A DNA stretch of 64,000 bases from DATATB01 sp036268995. GTDB taxonomy: Bacteria; Planctomycetota; Planctomycetia; Pirellulales; PNKZ01. How positions within the stretch are numbered: position 1 is the first letter of the stretch; the number at the start of each line of letters is the position of its first letter. Both the position numbers and the translations under genes were made by a program. This document shows positions 55,706 to 64,000 of this stretch, piece after piece. The notes beneath the pieces are model-generated. The model was given only the letters and a program-made list of their open reading frames with translations, was not told the DNA's origin and did no database searches. The stretch spans positions 62,001 to 126,000 of the forward strand of contig DATATB010000137.1 of NCBI GenBank assembly GCA_036268995.1, given 5' to 3'.

Positions 55706-58077
55706 TGGTTTGCATGCGAGCGCTCGATCGGATACTCGTGCGAGACGTGCTCCGCATGCAGGGGCAGTTGCTGGCCGTTTCGGCCGTGCTGGCCTGCGGT
55801 GTCGCGACGCTCGTCCTGTCGCTCAGCTTAATGTCGAGCCTCGATCGCACCCAGGCTGACTACTATCGGCAGTACCGCTTTGCCCAGCTCTTTGCGCGGC
55901 TGCGGCGCGCCCCGCTGGACCTGGGGGACAGCCTCGCCAAAGTTCCAGGCGTGGCGCAGGTGCAGTTGCGCATTGTGATGGACGTCCCGCTTGATCTGCC
56001 CGGGGACACGGCGCCGTCCGTGGGACGCCTCATCGCACTGGCGCCCGAAACCGACACGCATCTGAATGAGCTGGTGTTGCGTCAGGGTCGCCTGCCATCG
56101 GCCGATGCAACGGGCGAGGTGCTGGTCAGCGAGGCATTCGCCGCAGCTCAAAACTTGCAAATCGGCGATTCCATCCACGCGATTGCCAACGGCCGGCGGA
56201 TGAAGCTGGCCATCGTTGGCGTCGTTCTTTCGCCTGAATACATTTTTCAAATGCGCGAGGGCGCCGGAGTTCCCGACGACAAGCACTTCGGTGTGATCTG
56301 GATGAACTATGGCGAGCTGGCGGCGGCCTTCGATCTGCAAGGCGCCTTCAATGATCTGGCCGTGATGCTGCAACCCGGCGCGTCCGCCGCCGACGTGATC
56401 GACGAGATCGACCGGCTGACGGCTGCCTACGGAGGCACCGGCGCGTACGATCGGCAGTCGCAGCTCTCCAATCGCCATACGACCGACGCGATTTTGCAGC
56501 TCCGCAGCGTGGCGATCGTGCCGCCGATCATTTTTCTCGCCGTTTCGGCGTTCCTGGTTCATATGGTCCTTTCGCGCTTGATCGGCACGCAGCGCGAGCA
56601 GATCGCGGCGTTAAAGGCCTTCGGCTACACGGGCCGCGAGATCGGCGGACATTATCTGCGGCTCGTGCTCATCATCGTCCTGGTTGGGACGACGGCAGGC
56701 GCCGTCATTGGGCAATGCCTCGCGGGCGTCGCGGCAACCAATTACGAGAAGGTGTATCGGTTTCCCTCGTTGGTGATTCACTTTGAGCCGAGGATCGTGC
56801 TTACGGCGCTGCTCGTGACCGCGTGCGCGTGCATTGCCGGCGCCTTCGACGCGGTGCGCAGAGTCGTACGGTTGCCGCCGGCCGAAGCCATGCGGCCCGA
56901 AGCACCGGCCAGTTTTCGGCCGACGCTCGTCGAGTCGCTGGGGCTGGCACACTGGTTCTCACAGCCCATGCGCATGATTCTCCGCCAATTGAAGCGGCAT
57001 CCGTTCAAGGCATTGCTGGCTTGCCTCGGCATCGCGCTGGGAACGGCGGTCATGATCCTGGGCAGCTTCATCCAGGACGCCATCGACTACGTCGTCCAAT
57101 ACGAGTTCTATCAGACGCGCCGTCAAAACGTGACCTTGAACTTCGTCGACGTCCGGCCGCCGCAGGCACTGAACGAACTACGGCGTTGGCCCGGCGTCTT
57201 GCGATGCGAACCTGTTCGCACGACTCCCGTCCGCTTGCAAATGGAAAACCGCTGGCGCCGTGTGGCCCTGACGGGATTGGCGCCACGCAGCGATCTGTTT
57301 CGCCCGCTCGACGAACACCTGCAGCCGCTTTCGAACTTGCGCCAAGGCCTGGCGCTGTCGATCAAGCTCGCCGAAGTGCTCGACGCGCGCCTGGGAGACA
57401 CGCTCGCCGTCGAGGTCCTGGAAGGCATGCGCCCGGTGCGCAATCTGATGGTGACCGCGCTGGTCAAAGACTACTCGGGCTTGAACGCTTACGTGGAAGC
57501 GGAAACCCTGCACCGCATGCTCGACGAAGGCGCCTGCTGCTCCGGGGCGCTGCTGTCCGTCGATGCCACGCAACTCACGCCCTTTTGCGAAAAGGTCAAG
57601 GCCACGCCCCGCGTTGCCAGCGCCACCATCCGCAGCGCCTTGCTGCGCAGCTTCCACGAGAGCGAGGCCAAGAATCTCACGCTGATGCGCGTTTTTAATA
57701 TGATGTTCGCCAGCATCATCGCTTTTGGCGTAGTTTATAACACGGCGCACATTTCGCTGGCGGAACGCAAGCGCGAGCTGGCGACGATGCGCGTGCTGGG
57801 TTTTTCCAGGGGCGAAGTCGCCCAAATCTTGCTAGGAGAACTGGCCTTGCTCACGCTCGTGGCATTACCCATCGGCCTGGCAATGGGGCGAGGCTTTGCC
57901 GCCATTTCGGTGTGGGCGTTGAATACCGAGAGCCAGCGCATCCCGCTCGTTATTTCGCCGGCCACTTGCGCTGCAGCCGTAGCGACGATCGTGTTTGCGG
58001 CAGCCGTTTCCGCGCTGGTCGTGCGTCGGCAATTGGATCGCTTGGAACTGCTCGAAATCCTCAAAGCGAGAGACTGA
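55705..58077 (+). CDS. Two-module FtsX-type ABC permease
   Basis: A 790-aa permease with two FtsX-like modules: helix LLAVSAVLACGVATLVLSLSL, a large periplasmic domain, three helices (about 270-400), then a second module starting at KALLACLGIALGTAVMILGSF with its own periplasmic domain and three C-terminal helices (SIIAFGVVYNTAHISLAERKRELATMRVLGF...). This gives eight membrane helices, as in duplicated permeases of the YbbP class, unlike DevC/MacB with one module. It works with the ATPase upstream and the adaptor downstream, presumably to extract a lipid from the inner membrane. ATG 55705 is the start. Confidence 0.93.
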   Translation: MVCMRALDRILVRDVLRMQGQLLAVSAVLACGVATLVLSLSLMSSLDRTQADYYRQYRFAQLFARLRRAPLDLGDSLAKVPGVAQVQLRIVMDVPLDLPGDTAPSVGRLIALAPETDTHLNELVLRQGRLPSADATGEVLVSEAFAAAQNLQIGDSIHAIANGRRMKLAIVGVVLSPEYIFQMREGAGVPDDKHFGVIWMNYGELAAAFDLQGAFNDLAVMLQPGASAADVIDEIDRLTAAYGGTGAYDRQSQLSNRHTTDAILQLRSVAIVPPIIFLAVSAFLVHMVLSRLIGTQREQIAALKAFGYTGREIGGHYLRLVLIIVLVGTTAGAVIGQCLAGVAATNYEKVYRFPSLVIHFEPRIVLTALLVTACACIAGAFDAVRRVVRLPPAEAMRPEAPASFRPTLVESLGLAHWFSQPMRMILRQLKRHPFKALLACLGIALGTAVMILGSFIQDAIDYVVQYEFYQTRRQNVTLNFVDVRPPQALNELRRWPGVLRCEPVRTTPVRLQMENRWRRVALTGLAPRSDLFRPLDEHLQPLSNLRQGLALSIKLAEVLDARLGDTLAVEVLEGMRPVRNLMVTALVKDYSGLNAYVEAETLHRMLDEGACCSGALLSVDATQLTPFCEKVKATPRVASATIRSALLRSFHESEAKNLTLMRVFNMMFASIIAFGVVYNTAHISLAERKRELATMRVLGFSRGEVAQILLGELALLTLVALPIGLAMGRGFAAISVWALNTESQRIPLVISPATCAAAVATIVFAAAVSALVVRRQLDRLELLEILKARD

Positions 58078-58078
58078 C

Positions 58079-59299
58079 GTGGCAGGACTGTTTTCGAAAC
58101 CGCGTTGGATGTGGGTAATCGGTGCGCTCTTGGTGTGCGGGGCCGTGGCCTGGGTCTTCATTCCGCGGCCGGTGAGCGTGGAGGTGGCGCCCGTCAAGCG
58201 CGGCCTGCTGCAAATCTCGATCGATGCGACAGGGCAGAGTCGCGTCAAGCAGCGAACGCTGATCTCGGCGCCGGTCTCTGGCCGGCTGGAACGGATCGAG
58301 CTGGTAGCCGGCGACCCGGTGGAAGCCGGCAAGACGTTGATCGCGCGGATCGAGCCCGGCGAGCCGGCTTTGATCGACGCGCGCGTCCGCACGCAAATCG
58401 AAGCCAAGACGAACGTCGCCGAAGTCAATCTGAAGCGGGCCGGTTCGAGCTGGGAGGCCGCGCGCGCGGCTCACGATTTTGCCGCGGCAGAACTCCGACG
58501 CGCACGTCTGCTGCGCGAACAGGACGCAGATTTGATCTCGAAAGAGGATCTCGAGAAGGCGGAGCTGCTCGAACGTACCCGGGCCGAAGAGCTGAATGCC
58601 GCCGCCTATTCGCGGCAAATCGCCCAGTACGAATTAACCGCGGCCCAGGCGCAGCTGGCCGAATCGCCCGATCAAACCCCGCCCCGGCTGGAGTCGCTCG
58701 ACGTACGCAGCCCCGTCAGCGGTCGCGTGCTGCGCGTGTTGCACGAAAGCGCGGGACCGGTCGCAGCGGGCACCCCGCTGGCCGAAGTTGGCGATCCCCG
58801 GGACTTGGAATTCGTGGTCGAGGTGCTGTCGCGCGACGCGGTGCGCATCCGTCCCCAAGCCGAGGTGCTCATTGAAAACTGGGGGGGCGACGCCGACCTG
58901 CGGGGCGTTGTGAGCCGCGTCTATCCGTCGGCGTTCACGCGCGTCTCAGCACTCGGCGTCTCCGAGCAACGCGTCACCGTGATCGTCGGCCTGGCCGATC
59001 CGAAACCCAAGCGCCCGCTCCTCGGCGACGGTTTTCAGGTCGACGCGCGCATCGTCGTTTGGCAAGGCGCTAGCGTGCTCAAAGTTCCTACCAGCGCCTT
59101 GTTCCGTCATGGACAAACGTGGTGCGTGCTGCGTGTGGAGAACGGACGCGCAGCCCAGAGTGGAATCAAGCTCGGACAGATGGGCCAGCGCGAGGCGGAA
59201 GTGCTAAGCGGGCTGGCCGAGCACGATCTGGTCATCGTCCATCCTGGAGATCAAGTCACCAGCGGCACCCGGGTCGTGGCTGCCTCGGACGCGGACTGA
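58079..59299 (+). CDS. HlyD-like periplasmic adaptor of the exporter
   Basis: A 406-aa membrane fusion protein. A membrane helix near residues 10-27 anchors it (WVIGALLVCGAVAWVF). Lipoyl half-domains flank a long coiled coil: TLISAPVSGRLERIELVAGDPVEAGKTLIARIEP and later LDVRSPVSGRVLRVLHESAGPVAAGTPLAEVGDP, with about 130 residues of helices between. A beta-barrel and membrane-proximal part follow. The start is the GTG at 58079, one base after the permease stop; the in-frame upstream codons lie inside the permease gene. It bridges the ABC permease and the TolC-like channel. Confidence 0.92.
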   Translation: MAGLFSKPRWMWVIGALLVCGAVAWVFIPRPVSVEVAPVKRGLLQISIDATGQSRVKQRTLISAPVSGRLERIELVAGDPVEAGKTLIARIEPGEPALIDARVRTQIEAKTNVAEVNLKRAGSSWEAARAAHDFAAAELRRARLLREQDADLISKEDLEKAELLERTRAEELNAAAYSRQIAQYELTAAQAQLAESPDQTPPRLESLDVRSPVSGRVLRVLHESAGPVAAGTPLAEVGDPRDLEFVVEVLSRDAVRIRPQAEVLIENWGGDADLRGVVSRVYPSAFTRVSALGVSEQRVTVIVGLADPKPKRPLLGDGFQVDARIVVWQGASVLKVPTSALFRHGQTWCVLRVENGRAAQSGIKLGQMGQREAEVLSGLAEHDLVIVHPGDQVTSGTRVVAASDAD

Positions 59300-59634
59300 C
59301 GTTTGCCCAAGCCTCGCGCGCCTTCGGGGAGGTGTCTGGTGCTGCTGATCGTTCCCCATGATCGATCTCCATCCTGAGATCTTGCTTTGCGGGCGTCCAT
59401 GCACGCATCGATCCGTCATTCGCCACGATTCACCATGAAGTATGTAAGTATCTGCGGGCACAGCAGTTACGCGATGTGATCGCTCCGGCTGTCAGTTTTC
59501 TGAGCCACTTGCGCACGGCAAGTGCTGCATCGCGACGGCTTGCGTTGACCCATTAGCACGAGCCCTCGGGAGTCATTTATTCGAGTCCGCGCCGCGATCG
59601 AAATCGCACGCCGCCAGGCCGGAGGAACTTTCGC
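59300..59634. other. Intergenic region before the hybrid kinase
   Basis: 335 bases with no convincing gene. The end holds GGAGG at 59621-59625, the ribosome binding site of the kinase gene. No terminator for the exporter operon is clear. Confidence 0.4.
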
Positions 59635-61641
59635 TTGGGACACGATCGACGTCTAGAACCTCAAGGCACTAGCGACAGCGCCGAAGAAGTGCGCGCGCAT
59701 CTGGCGGCGATCGTCGAATCATCCGATGACGCGATCGTGAGCAAGACACTCGATGGAATCATCACGAGCTGGAACGGCGGTGCCCAGCGAATGTTCGGAT
59801 ATCAATCCGACGAGGTAATCGGACGTCCGGTGACGATTCTCTTCCCGGCGGATCGGACGCAGGAGGAGGAGACGATTCTCAATCGCTTGAAACGCGGCGA
59901 GCGCGTCGAGCACTATCAAACGATCCGCCTTCGCAAGGACGGCACGCCGATCGATGTCTCGCTAACGGTCTCGCCGGTCAGAGATCGCGAGGGCCGCATC
60001 ATCGGCGCCTCGAAGATCGCCCGCGATGTTACCGACCAGAAACGGACGCATGAGGCGCTCAAGCGCAGTGAAGAACGCATGCGGACCCTGGTGGAAGCAA
60101 CGCCCGAGTGCGTGAAAATCGTCGCACCCGACGGCACGTTGGTGTTCATGAATCATGCGGGCCTCTGCATGGTCGAAACGGATTCCGAATCGATGGTCCG
60201 TGGTCACCCGGTCGTCAACCTCATCGCCCCCGAGCACCGTGAACGATGGCTCGACTTTCATCGGCGCGTGTGCGGCGGCCAGCGGCTGAGCTGGGAGTTC
60301 GAAATCGTCGGACTCAAAGGCGGGCGCCGCTGGATGGAAACGCACGCGGTGCCGCTGACCCTGGACGACGGTCGAGTCGCCCAATTGGCCGTCACACGCG
60401 AGGTCACCGCCCGTAAACGTTTGGAAAGGGAGCGACAGCAACTTCTCGAGAACGAGCGAGCGGCGCGAGCCGAGGCGGAACGCACCAGCGTGCTCAAGGA
60501 CGAGTTTCTGGCCACATTGAGCCACGAGTTGCGGACGCCCTTGAGCGCCATCCTTGGTTGGTCGCAAGTGCTGTCGATGGGAACCCCGTCGCAAAGCGAC
60601 CTGGAGCAGGGTCTGGAAACCATCCAGCGCAACGCCCGTGTGCAGACGCAGCTCATCGAAGATCTACTCGATATGAGTCGCATCGTCTCAGGCAAGATTC
60701 GCCTGGACGTTCAGTGGACAGACCTCGCCAGCGTCGTCGAGGCGGCCGTGAGTTCCCTGCGTCCGGCGGCCGACGCCAAGAGTATTCGGCTGCGCACCAT
60801 CCTCGATCCGCACGCGGGACCGGTATCAGGAGATCCGACGAGACTCCAGCAGGTGGTCTGGAATCTGCTGAGCAATGCGATCAAGTTCACACCCAAGGGA
60901 GGCAAAGTCGAAGTGCTCCTGGAGCGCGTGAATTCGCACCTCGAAATCACCGTGCACGATTCCGGAATGGGCATCAAACCCGATTTGCTCCCGGTGATCT
61001 TCGAGCGGTTTCGACAAGGGGACGCATCGACCACGCGGTCTTACGGCGGCTTGGGACTGGGCCTCGCGATCGTCAAGCATCTCGTCGAGCTGCACGGCGG
61101 GACGGTCCGGGCAAAAAGCCCGGGCGAGGGGGAGGGCGCCACGTTCATCGTCACGTTGCCGCTTGCGCCGGTGCGTGATGACGGCCGCAAACGCGAACAT
61201 CCCCGTACGCAGAAGGCGGCCGCGCTGGACTTTAGCGAGGTCGACCTCGCTGGCGTCAAGGTCCTGGTCGTCGACGACGAACCCGACGCCCGCGCATTGG
61301 TGAGGCGTTTGCTCGCGCAATGCCATGCCGACGTATCCGTGGCAGCCTCGGCCGCCGAGGCGGTTGAGCAGCTCAAGATGGTTCGGCCCGACATCATCGT
61401 CAGCGATATCGGTATGCCCGAGACGGACGGCTATCAGTTCATCCGTCAGGTTCGGGCGCTTCCGGCGGGACAAGGGGGCCGGACTCCGGCGATCGCCTTG
61501 ACGGCCTTCGCCCGTTCGGAGGACCGAACGCGGGCCATGATCGCCGGATATCAAGTGCACGTGGCCAAGCCCATCGAGTCCCAGGAACTCATCGTAACCG
61601 TCGCCAGCCTGGCAGGAAGAATGGGCGCCGGGCCAAGCTGA
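59635..61641 (+). CDS. Hybrid sensor histidine kinase with two PAS domains and a receiver
   Basis: A 668-aa cytosolic hybrid kinase without membrane helices. Order: PAS (about 20-140; IVESSDDAIVSKTLDGIITSWN), a second PAS (about 145-265), the HisKA dimerisation helix with SHELRTPLSAILGW, the HATPase domain with WNLLSNAIKFTPKGG, DSGMGIKPDLLPVIFERF and GGLGLGLAIVKHLV, then a C-terminal receiver with VVDDEPDA, phospho-Asp in IIVSDIGMP, the T/Lys of ALTAFARS and VAKPI. It starts at TTG 59635, 9 bases after GGAGG. It senses an unknown intracellular signal, and no partner regulator is adjacent. Whether it controls the lipid locus is not shown. Confidence 0.92.
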   Translation: MGHDRRLEPQGTSDSAEEVRAHLAAIVESSDDAIVSKTLDGIITSWNGGAQRMFGYQSDEVIGRPVTILFPADRTQEEETILNRLKRGERVEHYQTIRLRKDGTPIDVSLTVSPVRDREGRIIGASKIARDVTDQKRTHEALKRSEERMRTLVEATPECVKIVAPDGTLVFMNHAGLCMVETDSESMVRGHPVVNLIAPEHRERWLDFHRRVCGGQRLSWEFEIVGLKGGRRWMETHAVPLTLDDGRVAQLAVTREVTARKRLERERQQLLENERAARAEAERTSVLKDEFLATLSHELRTPLSAILGWSQVLSMGTPSQSDLEQGLETIQRNARVQTQLIEDLLDMSRIVSGKIRLDVQWTDLASVVEAAVSSLRPAADAKSIRLRTILDPHAGPVSGDPTRLQQVVWNLLSNAIKFTPKGGKVEVLLERVNSHLEITVHDSGMGIKPDLLPVIFERFRQGDASTTRSYGGLGLGLAIVKHLVELHGGTVRAKSPGEGEGATFIVTLPLAPVRDDGRKREHPRTQKAAALDFSEVDLAGVKVLVVDDEPDARALVRRLLAQCHADVSVAASAAEAVEQLKMVRPDIIVSDIGMPETDGYQFIRQVRALPAGQGGRTPAIALTAFARSEDRTRAMIAGYQVHVAKPIESQELIVTVASLAGRMGAGPS

Positions 61642-61847
61642 AAGTGGCAGCGGCGGACGCGGCCCGTACTGGTTCGTACCCGAGAGGGATTGGAGCATCG
61701 GCTTCGGAGGCCGATGTCCATCATGCACAAAACATGCACCGCAAATCCGCGATATTGGGCAGCACCCAAGCGTTGTTCTGTGATCCGAAGGGGCGGCCGG
61801 CAATCACGGTCGTCGGCGCGCGAGGCGGTCGGAAGTCGCTCAAAGGG

Positions 61848-61997
61848 CTAAGAGCTTCGCTTTGGAGGCGGCGCCTTCGATAGAGGCTGAGCGCTTGCCT
61901 TCGGCGGCTCATTTTGGCTCTCCATGCTCGGCATCGGTGCCGGCTTCGCCGGCGGCCGATTAATCGACTTCCCAACGGAACTCGGTATCTCAATCAT
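61848..61997 (-). CDS. Small proline-rich ORF 3 of a tandem set, 49 aa
   Basis: A 49-codon frame starting ATG 61997, 13 bases after the stop of the preceding small ORF. The peptide opens MIEIPSSVGKSINRPPAKPAP and ends LSKAPPPKRSS. It is basic and rich in Pro, Lys, Ser and Ala, without a signal peptide or hydrophobic segment. The C-terminal PPPKRS is shared with the two preceding ORFs. Only a weak AAGAGA stands before it. The similarity of three consecutive small frames argues that they are real genes or remnants of tandem duplication. Confidence 0.55.
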   Translation of the reverse strand: MIEIPSSVGKSINRPPAKPAPMPSMESQNEPPKASAQPLSKAPPPKRSS

Positions 61998-62010
61998 GAA
62001 ATGGTCTCTT

Positions 62011-62142
62011 TCAGGACTTTTTTGGCGGTGGTGGTGAGATTGGCCGGGCTTGGCTAACCATTGGCTTGGCTGGTGGCGTATGGACGCTCCCCTGAACCTT
62101 TACTGGATCGGTTTTCGCTTGCACTTTTCCTGCATCAACCAT
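62011..62142 (-). CDS. Small proline-rich ORF 2 of a tandem set, 43 aa
   Basis: A 43-codon frame beginning ATG 62142, 12 bases after the stop of ORF 1. GGAG is placed 7 bases before the ATG. The peptide opens MVDAGKVQAKTDPVKVQGS and ends ISPPPPKKS. It shares the basic, proline-rich character and the PPPPK[K/R] ending with its neighbours. The function is unknown; it may be disordered and bind an SH3-like domain, which is inference. Confidence 0.6.
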   Translation of the reverse strand: MVDAGKVQAKTDPVKVQGSVHTPPAKPMVSQARPISPPPPKKS

Positions 62143-62154
62143 CGCTCTACTCCG

Positions 62155-62262
62155 CTATCGCTTAGGTGGTGGGGGTGGAGAGACGGGCGGCGCCTTCTTA
62201 CCGGCCGCTTCGTCGCAGGTCGAAGGTCGTGGAGGCGGTCTTCGTGGAACTTTGCTACTCAT
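62155..62262 (-). CDS. Small proline-rich ORF 1 of a tandem set, 35 aa
   Basis: A 35-codon frame whose ATG overlaps the stop codon of the DUF6338-like gene (ATGA), with GAGG 7 bases upstream, as for a translationally coupled operon gene. The peptide opens MSSKVPRRPPPRPSTCDEAAG and ends APPVSPPPPPKR. It is a short, basic, proline-rich, presumably disordered peptide. Two further ORFs of the same style follow at 12- and 13-base spacing. Confidence 0.62.
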   Translation of the reverse strand: MSSKVPRRPPPRPSTCDEAAGKKAPPVSPPPPPKR

Positions 62263-62879
62263 GCGGTATCCTCACTTTGAACTTCTGCCGCGGATTTCAT
62301 TATCTCGACCATTTCTACGGACTTCGCAGGAACTAGCATCCGCTCGACATGCGTGAGCGGGATACATTCATTATCGCCGAGCAACCACTGTGGGTAAACC
62401 AGGACAAAATGGCCTGAATCAGATTGATCTGGATATTCGATCGGGAAACCATGGAGGCGCCTGTTTCCCTCCAAATGCAAAATCACGTAACGCTCGTCCT
62501 TGCTTAAGGCGCTATACCATTCGGAGGGAAGCGAATGTCGCTTGGTTACTCCCCAGGAAATGAGCCATTTGTGAAGAATGTTGTTGTTCGAGCAGTATGA
62601 AAAGCCTATGCCGACCGCCGCCGCGATAATTACCGACCAAAACAAGTCTACGTCGGCTGTCCATAGTGATATTGCCCATCGCTTGCCTAGCAAGAGCCCG
62701 ACAAGTTGCATCATCCACGTCAACACCCGGATGATTGCAGTGAAAATGAGCGCCTGAACAGTTCGCTCAAAAGGCGTCTGCTTTGGATGCGGCGTGAGTC
62801 CGTAGAAGATCCATGCCGCCAGGAAGCCGGGCAGCAACGCGTTGATGAGCTTTAGTGTTTCGGTTGAAACGGACTCCAC
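62259..62879 (-). CDS. DUF6338-like membrane protein, 206 aa
   Basis: The N-terminal half has three hydrophobic helices (LINALLPGFLAAWIFYGL, ALIFTAIIRVLTWMMQLVGLLLG, FWSVIIAAAVGIGFSY). The soluble C-terminal half has the pattern WYSALSKDERYVILHLEGNRRLHGFPIEYP...HFVLVYPQWL, which resembles an SH3-like small beta barrel. I recall this layout as DUF6338, but am only moderately sure. Composition is AT-richer than the surroundings, suggesting acquisition by transfer. It is the first gene of an apparent operon with three small proline-rich ORFs; the SH3-like tail and the proline-rich peptides could interact. Confidence 0.72.
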   Translation of the reverse strand: MESVSTETLKLINALLPGFLAAWIFYGLTPHPKQTPFERTVQALIFTAIIRVLTWMMQLVGLLLGKRWAISLWTADVDLFWSVIIAAAVGIGFSYCSNNNILHKWLISWGVTKRHSLPSEWYSALSKDERYVILHLEGNRRLHGFPIEYPDQSDSGHFVLVYPQWLLGDNECIPLTHVERMLVPAKSVEMVEIMKSAAEVQSEDTA

Positions 62880-63300
62880 GGCGCGCTCCTGTTCAGTTGT
62901 TCACTATGGTAGCAGCGATCGGCCGAACGAGCAAGACAAGTCTGTACGTCCCGATACGCTAGGCTTGGCGCAATCGGGTGCCTGGCCGTGCCCTGGATTA
63001 TGCCGAACAGTCCTCAACCGCCGTCCGCACTCGGCATCCATCCACAATGTCGTCGCAGGCACGAGTTAAGCCGAACTCTAAAAGCCGATCGACGGGCGCG
63101 CTAACGGGCTATCGTATACTGCCCAACGGGCGGCCATCCGACCAACTTGCACGGCATTTGCGGGTCGACCATCGGCCGCTGAGTGATGCCAGAGAGCCGC
63201 GCAGCGGCTGGGGTCGGCTCGGGCGCGAACGTATCGTTGGTCCGGTGGTTCCTCTTGCGTGAGGTGACCATTCGACGTGCGCCGCAATTCAACTAACAAG
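62880..63300. other. Intergenic region upstream of the DUF6338-like operon
   Basis: About 420 bases without a convincing gene between the operon and the tRNA-Arg gene. The operon's promoter should lie here. No clear motif is seen. Confidence 0.4.
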
Positions 63301-63374
63301 TATCCCCGACAGGATTCGAACCTGTAACCTTCGGCTTCGGAGGCCGACGCTCTATCCAGTTGAGCTACGGGGAC
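63301..63374 (-). tRNA. tRNA-Arg (anticodon CCG)
   Basis: A 74-nt cloverleaf on the minus strand: acceptor GTCCCCG with CGGGGAT (first pair G-T), D arm GCTC...GAGC, anticodon stem TCGGC/GCCGA around loop CTCCGAA with T33 and anticodon CCG, T arm ACAGG-TTCGAAT-CCTGT, discriminator A. It decodes CGG. CCA is not encoded. Confidence 0.94.
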
Positions 63375-63650
63375 ACGTGCGGGCGACTGCGCGACCGGTC
63401 GCTAGCGGGCTCGACGCGGGATGTCGAGAGGGCGGATTGCGGTCGCGGTCCGGAAGGGAGGATTTTAGCGGCCCTGGGCACGATTGGCCAGCGGCAGGCA
63501 TGATCGACTGTGGCGCGGCGATAGCACGGCCGGGCTTGTCGGGCCTGCGGAGCGTGCTTGGGCGAGAAATCGGCTTTGGCAGGCGGAGGGGGGATGGATT
63601 ACATTGGCGTGACTGCCCGCCTCCCACTTCCAGCCAGTTGAGCGATTGCC

Positions 63651-64000
63651 ATGGCGATGAAAGACCCGCCGCTGACCAGCCCGGCCCCTGGCGGCCCGAC
63701 CATCAAACCGCTGGGGGGCGCCAAGCCGGCGAGCCCGCCCGCCGACAAGCAGGGCAAAGAGCCGCCGAAGGATCGCGAAAAAGACAAGGCCAGCCCCAAG
63801 CCGCCGGCCGCGGCCAAGGAGGCCAAGCCCGGCACGCGGCTGACGTCGGTCGATGCGTATCGCGGCCTGGTCATGCTGCTGATGGCATCGGCCGGTTTTG
63901 GTTTTAAGCTCGTTGCCGAGACGTTTCCAGTCATCTGGAACATGAAGGGATTCCTATATTGGCCGTATCCTAACCAACCACCATCGCCCTGGCCTGGCCT
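63651..64000 (+). CDS. Membrane acyltransferase-like protein (DUF5009/HGSNAT-like), 3' cut by window
   Basis: The first 116 codons of a longer gene. A cytoplasmic, disordered N-terminus of about 65 residues (rich in Pro, Lys and Ala, including KPPAAAKEAKP) precedes RLTSVDAYRGLVMLLMASAGFGF. This is the first-helix motif (SxDxxRG) of the heparan-alpha-glucosaminide N-acetyltransferase-like and DUF5009 membrane families common in planctomycetes. The frame is open to the window end. The start ATG 63651 is followed by a second in-frame ATG two codons later; no strong ribosome binding site distinguishes them. Confidence 0.78.
   Translation, partial: MAMKDPPLTSPAPGGPTIKPLGGAKPASPPADKQGKEPPKDREKDKASPKPPAAAKEAKPGTRLTSVDAYRGLVMLLMASAGFGFKLVAETFPVIWNMKGFLYWPYPNQPPSPWPG

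Overview
The window is high-GC, single-copy chromosomal DNA from a planctomycete, most likely of the Pirellulales type. The evidence is a long cysteine-rich YTV-repeat envelope protein, a secreted sulfatase, a DUF1598-like secreted protein, many proteins with export signals, a CHAT/TPR giant protein, tRNA genes without an encoded CCA end, and short hairpin repeats between genes. This assignment comes from recognised families, not from a database search.

Layout. 1-13.2 kb: a small conserved protein, a sulfatase, tRNA-Gln(TTG), the redox repressor Rex, the YTV-repeat protein with a strong terminator, a DoxX membrane protein, a DUF2231-Rieske fusion, a 1143-residue membrane protein of unknown function and a KimA-like potassium importer. 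13.4-23.8 kb: ammonium transporter, an ion-transporter-superfamily antiporter, an RMD1/DUF155 protein, an ANTAR response regulator, a PQQ-propeller protein, a small basic HTH protein, and a two-gene ABC-2 type exporter (ATPase and permease). 24.0-34.4 kb: a degenerate tRNA-like gene, a slipin-like SPFH protein, a small hypothetical protein, a sugar isomerase-like TIM barrel downstream of a 1482-residue exported TPR-CHAT protein, a cupredoxin-like secreted protein with a suspicious 5' end, and a DUF1598-like protein.

34.5-59.3 kb is the most striking region: a lipid/polyketide biosynthetic and export locus. The minus-strand block reads, in order of transcription, stand-alone acyl carrier protein, fully reducing type I polyketide synthase (KS-AT-DH-ER-KR-ACP), an AT-less KS-DH-ACP protein and a KAS III enzyme. 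A desaturase converges on that block. Divergent from it, the plus-strand block encodes a fatty acyl-AMP ligase, two more desaturases, a short-chain dehydrogenase, an isoprenylcysteine-methyltransferase-like membrane enzyme and a family-1 glycosyltransferase. The locus ends with a tripartite exporter: a lipoprotein TolC-like channel, an ABC ATPase, a two-module FtsX-type permease and an HlyD-like adaptor. The inferred scheme is activation of a fatty acid, elongation to a long reduced chain, desaturation, glycosylation and export across the envelope. This parallels cyanobacterial heterocyst-glycolipid loci (hgl genes plus the DevBCA/TolC exporter), but with three desaturases and an acyl-AMP ligase. 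The product is unknown. I see no phosphopantetheinyl transferase and no obvious chain-release domain in the window.

59.6-64 kb: a hybrid PAS histidine kinase, then a minus-strand operon of a DUF6338-like membrane protein followed by three tandem, previously easy-to-miss small proline-rich ORFs (35, 43 and 49 residues) that end alike. A tRNA-Arg(CCG) and the start of a membrane acyltransferase-like gene, cut by the window edge, follow.
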